Assembly (NCBI GenBank): GCA_030018635.1
Contig: JASEHU010000065.1
Location: 1 to 9,450, forward strand
Direction of reading: 5' to 3'
Length of the DNA stretch: 9,450 nt
DNA from: a bacterium
GTDB lineage: Bacteria; UBA9089; CG2-30-40-21; SBAY01
The notes beneath the pieces are model-generated. The model was not told the origin of the DNA, did no database searches, and saw only the letters and a list, made by a program, of their open reading frames with translations. Made by a program: the position numbers and the translations under genes. Of the stretch, positions 1 to 6,300 are shown piece by piece (position 1 is the stretch's first letter; each line of letters opens with the position of its first letter).

Positions 1-34
1 TTTTTATACTTTTTTAGATGCCTCAGTATAATTA

Positions 35-54
35 AGCTATAATAGGACACCACC
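35..54 (-). repeat. Short motif, inverted match to 9397-9416
   Basis: Read on the minus strand this is GGTGGTGTCC, six bases, then AGCT. The same arrangement occurs on the plus strand at 9397-9416, with 16 of 20 positions identical. The two copies face outward from the gene pair. The motif starts 8 bases after the M16 stop codon. It may be a dispersed repeat or a decayed end of an insertion sequence lying to the left; the bases beyond AGCT do not match the right-hand copy. No terminator hairpin with a T run is visible in 1-62. Confidence 0.35.
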
Positions 55-62
55 GGGAATTT

Positions 63-2681
63 CTACTTTTTCTCTTCCGTATTTGGCCGGGTGATGGTCA
101 GGACATAATTATTGAAATATTGGTTTGCTACCCGCTTTATATCTTTCTTGGTTACGGCATTTATCTTTTCTATCAAATCATCCCGCCAGCCATATCCCAG
201 ACCATAGAGCTCATATTGGGCGGCAAGTGAGCCCTGGGCGGAATTTGTCTGTTTGAGATACAGACTTTCCATAACGATACAGGCTTTCTTAGCCCGGTCT
301 AATTCCTCATCAGAAACCTCCTGATTTTTGATTAAGTCCTGTTTTTCGCGGATAATGGTTAATGCCTTATCTAAGTTTTCCTCAGTTGTTGCGGCTTGAA
401 TAGCGTAGTAACCGGTATCCTGCTTAACATCATTCCATGCGTGAACAAAATAGACTAACTGATTACCACGCAGGGTGTTATGCAGCCAGCCGCCAGGATA
501 ACCAATGCCGGAGGTAATGGCATCGATGACCCGCATGGTATGCCAGTCCTTATCACCAACTCTCATCCCGGGATAACCCATAAATATTACGGATTGCTTT
601 CTGTCCAGGTATTGGACTGCCTCACGATTTGAGGTAACAGGTGTACCACCTGGTTGAGCTTCCTCCTGTGACACCTCAGGAAAGGCAAGTTCAGCCGGCT
701 TAAACCCCTTAAATTTCGCAGTGATTAACTCCTTTGTTATTTCAGGGTCAATATCGCCAAAAACTACAAGAATTATATTGTTAGGCAGGCAATATTTTTT
801 GTGTGTCTCAACCAAATCCTGTCTCATCAAGTTAGCCATACTATCTTTTGTGCCAAGTGGGATAAAGCGGTAAGGACTTTTCTGGTAAAAGGTCTTGCGA
901 AAGAAAACCTCTGCCTGCGACTTCCAATCATCCTCTATGCTATCAATATCCGCCAGGATTGCCTTTCTCTCCTTCTCTAACTCTTCTTCAGCAAAGATAG
1001 GATTCATCAACACATCTGCGAGCAGGTCTATGCCGGTAGTAATATCTTCTTTCAGGACATCAACCGCACAAGAGAAGTAATCCTCTGCCCCTGCGGCACT
1101 AATCCCTCCTCCAATAGAATCGATTTCCTTAGCGATTTGCTCGGCGGTGCGATTTTTTGTCCCTTTAAGCAGCATCCGGGACATAAAATTAAATACGCCG
1201 TTATTTAGTTCATTTTCATACCGCACCCCACCTTTAAGGTATGCCTCGATATAGACCAGGGGAACACTCTCATTTCGTTTCAAGAGGAGTGTCATCCCAT
1301 TATCAAGGATTATTTTATCTACCTTCCCTGTCTTAATTTCTTTCTTTGCCGCCTCAACCTCTTCTACTTTTGCCCCTTTAGGCTTTATGACCGCAGAGGT
1401 CAAGGTATCGTTATAAAAATATGTATTTACCACCCGCTGAATGTCCTCTTTGGTTACCTTCTTTATATTCTCGATATAACGCTCGTGAAACAAGGGATTA
1501 CCTGTATGAACCACATTTCTTCCAAAGACATCTGCCTGACTTTCAACCGTCTGATTGGAAAAGACATGTTCACTGACAATCTGGGTTTTAGCCTTTTTAA
1601 CCTCCTCATCACTGACAAATTCCTTTTTTAATCTATAAATCTCTTCCAATATTGCCGTCTCTGCCTTATGAATATTTGGGTAATCCAGTGTTGCCTCAAT
1701 GGTGAAGTCAGCCGCATCATAACGAGGGGTATAAGATGAGGCAGAGATGGAATGAACAAGTTGCCTTTTATCCTTTATTTCCCGATACAACCTTGAGCTC
1801 TCACCCCGACTCAAAATATAGGCAAGGACATCAAGTGGATACATATCCAGATGGGTAATCGGGACAGTCCGAAATCCCATTAATAAATAAGTAAGATTAA
1901 CATCCATCTCTTGCTCTACCTTCCTTGTGCCCATCTGCTTTGGGTCAGGCTCGATATAAATAGAAGGGATGGGATTACCTTTAAAATCCGCAAATGCCTT
2001 TTCAATCTTAGTTAATATCTCTTTTGAATCAAAATCCCCTACCGCAACAACAATGATGTTTTGCGGGGTGTACATTCTCTGGTAATATTTCAGGAGGTCC
2101 TCACGGGTTAATTTTTTAAACAGTTCGGCATAACCAATTATAGGGAAATGTTCCGGATGCTTGAGAAACATAGTTTCATTATAGATTTTGCTTAAGCGTC
2201 GAGACGGAGCATCATCAATCATATTTATCTCCTTTAAAATCACCCCCTTTTCCCGCTCAATCTCCTTTGGTTCAAAGCTACAATTTTTAATCCAATCGGA
2301 TAAAAGGTCGATACATGTGTCAAAGTATAGATTAGAGGTAGCCAGATAGTAACAGGTATGGTCAGACGAGGTATAGGCATTTGAGGCACCGCCGATTGAT
2401 TGAATAATCCTTTCCGTCTCCTCTTCGGTGCGGTTCTTTGTTGACCCGCCGCTGATGAGATGCTCACAATAGTGGGATATGCCGGCACCTAAATATTCCT
2501 GCTCCCAGATACTGCCCGCATTAACATAGACCCGCATAGTAGCTACCGGTGAGGCATGGTTTTCCATAATGACCACCCGCAGACCGTTATCCAATGTCCT
2601 TTGAAGGACATCCGCAAAACTCAAATCAATTCTTAGTAGGATTGAAACAAACAACCCCATCACCATAAAAAAATATCTCAT
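63..2681 (-). CDS. M16 family zinc peptidase (pitrilysin/insulinase-like), two-domain, exported
   Basis: This 872-residue protein has two M16 homology halves, as in single-chain pitrilysin/PqqL-type enzymes, and is of normal length. A hydrophobic N-terminus ending SFA (residue 23) looks like a signal peptide, so it should act in the periplasm or at the surface. The N-terminal half has the inverted zinc motif HYCEH (His70, Glu73, His74). The third ligand is Glu151, 77 residues after His74 as in pitrilysin, and Glu144 also matches. In the C-terminal half (from about residue 455) the motif is lost: the aligned residues are Asn, Ser and Arg in GVFNFMSRML. That half therefore probably only helps form the chamber; its LRGNQLVY segment resembles the conserved substrate-binding Arg/Tyr region. 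Expected role: zinc-dependent cleavage of peptides or small unfolded proteins; the substrate is unknown. The ATG has a strong ribosome binding site and the gene its own promoter. The C-terminus appears complete and the stop is TAG. Confidence 0.95.
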   Translation of the reverse strand: MRYFFMVMGLFVSILLRIDLSFADVLQRTLDNGLRVVIMENHASPVATMRVYVNAGSIWEQEYLGAGISHYCEHLISGGSTKNRTEEETERIIQSIGGASNAYTSSDHTCYYLATSNLYFDTCIDLLSDWIKNCSFEPKEIEREKGVILKEINMIDDAPSRRLSKIYNETMFLKHPEHFPIIGYAELFKKLTREDLLKYYQRMYTPQNIIVVAVGDFDSKEILTKIEKAFADFKGNPIPSIYIEPDPKQMGTRKVEQEMDVNLTYLLMGFRTVPITHLDMYPLDVLAYILSRGESSRLYREIKDKRQLVHSISASSYTPRYDAADFTIEATLDYPNIHKAETAILEEIYRLKKEFVSDEEVKKAKTQIVSEHVFSNQTVESQADVFGRNVVHTGNPLFHERYIENIKKVTKEDIQRVVNTYFYNDTLTSAVIKPKGAKVEEVEAAKKEIKTGKVDKIILDNGMTLLLKRNESVPLVYIEAYLKGGVRYENELNNGVFNFMSRMLLKGTKNRTAEQIAKEIDSIGGGISAAGAEDYFSCAVDVLKEDITTGIDLLADVLMNPIFAEEELEKERKAILADIDSIEDDWKSQAEVFFRKTFYQKSPYRFIPLGTKDSMANLMRQDLVETHKKYCLPNNIILVVFGDIDPEITKELITAKFKGFKPAELAFPEVSQEEAQPGGTPVTSNREAVQYLDRKQSVIFMGYPGMRVGDKDWHTMRVIDAITSGIGYPGGWLHNTLRGNQLVYFVHAWNDVKQDTGYYAIQAATTEENLDKALTIIREKQDLIKNQEVSDEELDRAKKACIVMESLYLKQTNSAQGSLAAQYELYGLGYGWRDDLIEKINAVTKKDIKRVANQYFNNYVLTITRPNTEEKK

Positions 2682-2690
2682 TTTTCAAAA

Positions 2691-2697
2691 CCTCCTT
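2691..2697 (-). promoter_or_regulatory. Strong Shine-Dalgarno site of the M16 gene
   Basis: The gene strand reads AAGGAGG, then nine bases, then ATG at 2681. This is a full anti-16S match at good spacing and fixes the start codon. It contrasts with the giant gene, which has no such site. Confidence 0.9.
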
Positions 2698-2714
2698 GTA
2701 TAATCTTGTATAAT
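2695..2714. repeat. Perfect 10-base tandem duplication next to the ribosome binding site
   Basis: The plus strand reads CTTGTATAAT twice in direct succession (2695-2704 and 2705-2714). On the gene strand this is ATTATACAAG twice, and the last bases of the second unit run into the AAGGAGG site. It lies in the 5' leader of the M16 mRNA. It may be a replication-slippage product; no function is evident. Confidence 0.8.
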
Positions 2715-2725
2715 ATGGAGAGAGG

Positions 2726-2778
2726 AGCGAGGAACTCGTTTCTCTCTTCTCGCTACCCGTTCCTCGCTACCCGCTACT
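2726..2778. repeat. Degenerate heptamer array with hairpin in the M16 leader
   Basis: Six in-register seven-base units run from 2737 to 2778: CGTTTCT, CTCTTCT, CGCTACC, CGTTCCT, CGCTACC, CGCTACT (consensus CGYTWCY). The preceding AGCGAGGAAC (2726-2735) is a perfect 10-base complement of GTTCCTCGCT (2759-2768), so transcript from the M16 promoter can fold a hairpin with a loop of about 23 bases about 45 bases upstream of the ATG. Heptamer arrays of this CGCTACY style, which translate as RYSLLATRYS-like strings, occur between genes in several environmental bacterial genomes (from memory). It could affect leader RNA structure or simply be a spreading low-complexity repeat. Confidence 0.7.
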
Positions 2779-2807
2779 CTTTTTTAATTTCCTTTGCTCT
2801 GTTGAAA

Positions 2808-2837
2808 ATTATAACACCCTTCTTATCCTTTTGTCAA
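2808..2837 (-). promoter_or_regulatory. Consensus sigma-70-type promoter of the M16 gene
   Basis: On the gene strand TTGACA (2837-2832) is followed by 18 bases and TATAAT (2813-2808), preceded by an extended -10 TGT. Both hexamers match consensus exactly. Transcription should start near 2801, giving a leader of about 120 bases that contains the heptamer hairpin and the ribosome binding site. The -35 box is separated by 19 bases from the GTAAC edge of the palindromic repeat. Confidence 0.8.
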
Positions 2838-2846
2838 CGCTTTTTT

Positions 2847-3016
2847 GGGAAATCCCGTAACTGCTCAGTGAACGGTGGGGTAGAGATTGGTAGAGATGGG
2901 TGGAGATTAGGTAGAGATTTATTGTTTTCTTTACCAATCTCCACCTAATCTCAACTTTATCTCCACCAATCTCCACTTATTTTTCCACCGTTCACTGGGC
3001 GGTTACGAAATTCCCC
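2847..3016. repeat. Long imperfect palindromic element with GGTRGAGATT iterons
   Basis: Two inverted arms (about 2847-2919 and 2936-3016) surround a T-rich centre of about 16 bases. The outer 23 bases (2856-2878 versus 2985-3007) match at 21 positions and contain GTAAC, GC, CAGTGAACGGTGG. Each inner arm holds about four units of 10 to 12 bases resembling GGTRGAGATT. The innermost 18 bases pair with two differences. The element starts 8 bases after the giant gene's stop and ends just before the M16 promoter. A single arm recurs at 9354-9396. It may be a MITE- or REP-like mobile palindrome, or a protein-binding iteron array. It is not a classical terminator for the upstream gene, because no T run follows on the gene strand. 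Confidence 0.85.
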
Positions 3017-3023
3017 AGCCTGT

Positions 3024-3302
3024 TCATCTTATAATAGCTATTTTACCTATCTTTTTCATCCCTTCATCCGAACTAACGATATAAATGTACATTCCACTTG
3101 CAACATTCCGACCATAAGCATCCTGGACATTCCAGCTACACTTCCCTAGACTAATATTCTCAATTTCCTTAATTAAACTCCCTGATAGATCATAAATTCT
3201 AATAGTGGAATTTGAAGGTACTCCCTTAAAGATAATTTCCGTATCCCCTCTAACCGGCTTAAAAGGATTAGGATAAACGACTAAGGTATCAAGATTGGCA
3301 GG
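3024..3302 (-). other. FlgD-Ig/Por-tail-like C-terminal sorting domain
   Basis: Residues 2000-2091 have the pattern VVYPNPFKP, IRIYDLSGSLIKE, WNVQDAYGRNVASGMYIYIV, KKIGKIAIIR at the very end. This matches type A C-terminal domains of the type IX secretion system and FlgD-like Ig domains. It suggests export across the outer membrane and surface retention. No secretion-system gene is in the window, so the route is inferred. Confidence 0.8.
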
Positions 3303-6300
3303 GATAATTTGTCCAATCAACTTATAAACCCCAAGTCGGCTAACTTGAGCAGAAACAATATTTTCATAAGGATGTACTAAAGATCCTTTTACCTTTTGCC
3401 AGCGATTGTCTTTTAATTCATATATTTCGAGTGTTTGCTCCTTTATCCGGACATCAGTATAATCTACGAACTCATCCTGATTTTCATCTGGGAATGGAAG
3501 TGATATAGTCATAAAGGAGTTTGTCCCTACCTGCATAGGTTGGTCATCTTTATCATAGGCCTGGAATAGATGTAATGAGTTGGTTATTCCCTTTGCCGTT
3601 TTGTTGTGGGATAAGGCATAATTAGCCAAATTAATCTCAAGTCGTTGTTGTTGAGGTTTCGGGTCGATAGTGATGTAAAAATCCGCCGGCAGACTTTCTT
3701 TAACTATTTCAATCGATGTCTTTTCATCCCCAATATCTCCAGTAACCTTGCCTCCTGATTCATTATCTATCAAGGTTGTGAATGGATTACTTGTTCCCAT
3801 TCTATCTGCGGCGGTAACCGTAATTCCAATATGTGGTTTTGCCCTAAAAATAGAGACTGTCCCACTAAATCTACCTGAGGTAAAATAACCTGTATTGGGC
3901 TTAATGGTCTGGGTATCATCGGTGAGAGTAAAGGTAGCGTTATAATCAGTTAATATATTTCCATAGGTATCCTCAGCCGTAATGCTCAGAGGAATCCTGG
4001 AATTAATAAGATAGTTGGGTGCCAACTCACCTATATTAAAATGATGAAAGTTATTGGGTAAAACATTAAAGAAATTACTTTTTCCTTCTATATTTGGGGT
4101 ATTCCTGTCTTGCACCGTAATGCTCGCATTGTTAGAGGCATTTTCAAGGGTTATGGTGCCTGACCAAATACCCAGGACAAAAGCGGTGAGATTCTCCGGA
4201 TATATTTTACCCGCCGAATAACTTAATTTAGCATCCCCAATAAAATTCTCAATAGGATTATTATAGGAATCGACGGCCGTAATGCTGATATTAAACGGTA
4301 TGCCTGCACCCTGTGGAGAGGAAATCGTGCCAATTTTAAATTGGGTATGTGTTCCCGGTAAAATGGTAATAGTTGCCGTTGCCTGTATTTGATTTAATTG
4401 GTAATTTATCGTGCCATAACCGGATTGGACACCGGCATAAAAAATAGTTTGTGTGCCTGTCCAAGGGGTAATACTGCCCATCCATGATGGTATTGTCCAT
4501 TCTCCCCCATCGATAAACTCCTCATTCCCATATCCATCATACCCTTTTGCCGTAAAAACTTTACACCCTGAAACGGTTACGGTGGCAACTTCGGGAGTAA
4601 TAATGATATAACTTAATGTGCCTGCTTCCAGGCTAATAGTGGCATAGCCGATAATTGTGTTATAGGTGGCAGTTAATGTCCCTATGGTTGTGGTCGTCGT
4701 TGCTTTAAATAGTGTCCGTATGCCTACGGCAGGTTCAACACTACCAATGAGTGTCTTCCAGGTGTAATCTAACCCTTCTAACTCATTTCCATATTTATCA
4801 AATCCCGATGCCTCAAATAGATATTCAGACTCTATATCCAATTTGATTTCAGGTGGATTGATGACTATTTTACAGAGGGCATCCGGCTTAACAAAAAAAG
4901 GATTGCTTGTGCCGGCCCTGTCCTGGTAACTTGCGACAATAGCCGTTGTGCCTGCCTTAGTAATGGTTACTGTGCCTTGCCAGAGGCCGTCGGTGAAATT
5001 GGTGGTGGTTGTAGGGATGAGGTTCGAGGGTTGCGGGGTCAGGGTTAAATCGGCGATGTCGGTAAAGCCAGTGACCATATTTTCCCATCGGTCTTTGGCT
5101 GTGATGGTGATGGTAAAGGGAACCCCTGCGGTTTGATTGGTAATCGTACCAATGATAAAATGGTCAAATGAGTTCGGGGTGAGGACAAAAAAATTACTTG
5201 TCCCGGCTTTATCCTGGTAACTTGCGACAATAGCCGTCGTGCCTGCCCGGGTAATGGTTACCGTGCCTTGCCAGAGGCCGGCGGTGAAATTGGTGGTAAG
5301 CGTCGGGGTGAGGTTTGAGGATTGCGGAGTAAGGGTTAAAGTGGCGCTCTCGGTAAAGCCAATGACCGTATTTTCCCATTGGTCTTTGGCCGTGATGGTG
5401 ATGGTAAAAGGAACCCCTGCGGTTTGATTGGTAATCGTACCAATGATAAAATGGTCAAATAAACCAGGGGTAACGAAGAAGGCATTACTTGTGCCGGCGC
5501 TATCCTGGTAATTTGCGGTAATAGATGTCAGCCCTGCTTTGGTAATGGTAACCGTCCCGGTCCAGATACCGCCAGGAAAGGGGGTAGTTTGCCCCGGGAA
5601 AATACTTAGGGAATCGTCGCTCAGACTTACTGTCCCGCAATATTCAAAAAGTTGCTCTCGGGCATCCAGAGGGTAAATAACAATCTGGAATTCTTTCCCA
5701 GCTACTTGCCAGAAAATGGGCTCTATTTTAAAATGGTCCAATGCCCGTAAAAAGAAGTAAGCATACCCGAGCACAGTCGAGTGGATACCATAGGCGATGA
5801 TGGTTATCGTTCCTGATGGCAAAAGACCCGCTGTAAAGATAGTAGAAAAACTACCGAGGGGATGTGAGGTAACCATGGTTACCGTGATTATCTTTCCAAA
5901 ACTTATTCGAATCGGCTCCTCCCCATCAAAACCTTCACCGCTAATGATGATAATCGTTCCTGCTGTGCCAGAGACAGGTGAAACAAGGTTGATTTTTCCA
6001 CCGATACCTATAAAATTCAGATGGTCATAATGTTTATCCAAAAGACTAATCTGGACAGGTTCAAATTTATAGCCTTGTTTAGATGGGGTAATGGTATAAC
6101 TTCCGTTAGATTGACCCTTAAGTTCATATTCACCTGTCGAATTAGTTGTTGTCGTCGCCAGGGTAGTTCCTGAAAGGGTTAATAACACACCCTCAATTGG
6201 TTGCATATCTGCCGTGGTAACCTTCCCGCGAATAAAATATTCCTCCTCAGCCTCTAATTCTAATAGGGCTAACAGCGACTCAAGGCACACAAAGGCAGAA

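Noticed and set aside
2240..2488. Minus-strand open frame of 82 codons inside the M16 gene
   Set aside because: It overlaps the zinc-motif region of the M16 gene in another frame and lacks a recognisable product.
2706..2948. Plus-strand open frame of 80 codons in the intergenic gap
   Set aside because: It runs through the heptamer array, the M16 promoter and the palindrome, has no ribosome binding site, and its RYPFLATRYSF string is only the translated heptamer.
2880..2980. CRISPR-like regular repeats
   Set aside because: The units are only 10 to 12 bases, contiguous, without unique spacers, and inverted about a centre.
2847..3016. Intrinsic terminator for the giant gene
   Set aside because: The hairpin is possible, but on the gene strand it is followed by AAAAAA rather than a T run, so classical termination is not supported.
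4948..5427. Two similar plus-strand open frames (4948-5136, 5239-5427)
   Set aside because: They are antisense shadows of the duplicated Ig units; their likeness comes from the 291-base repeat.
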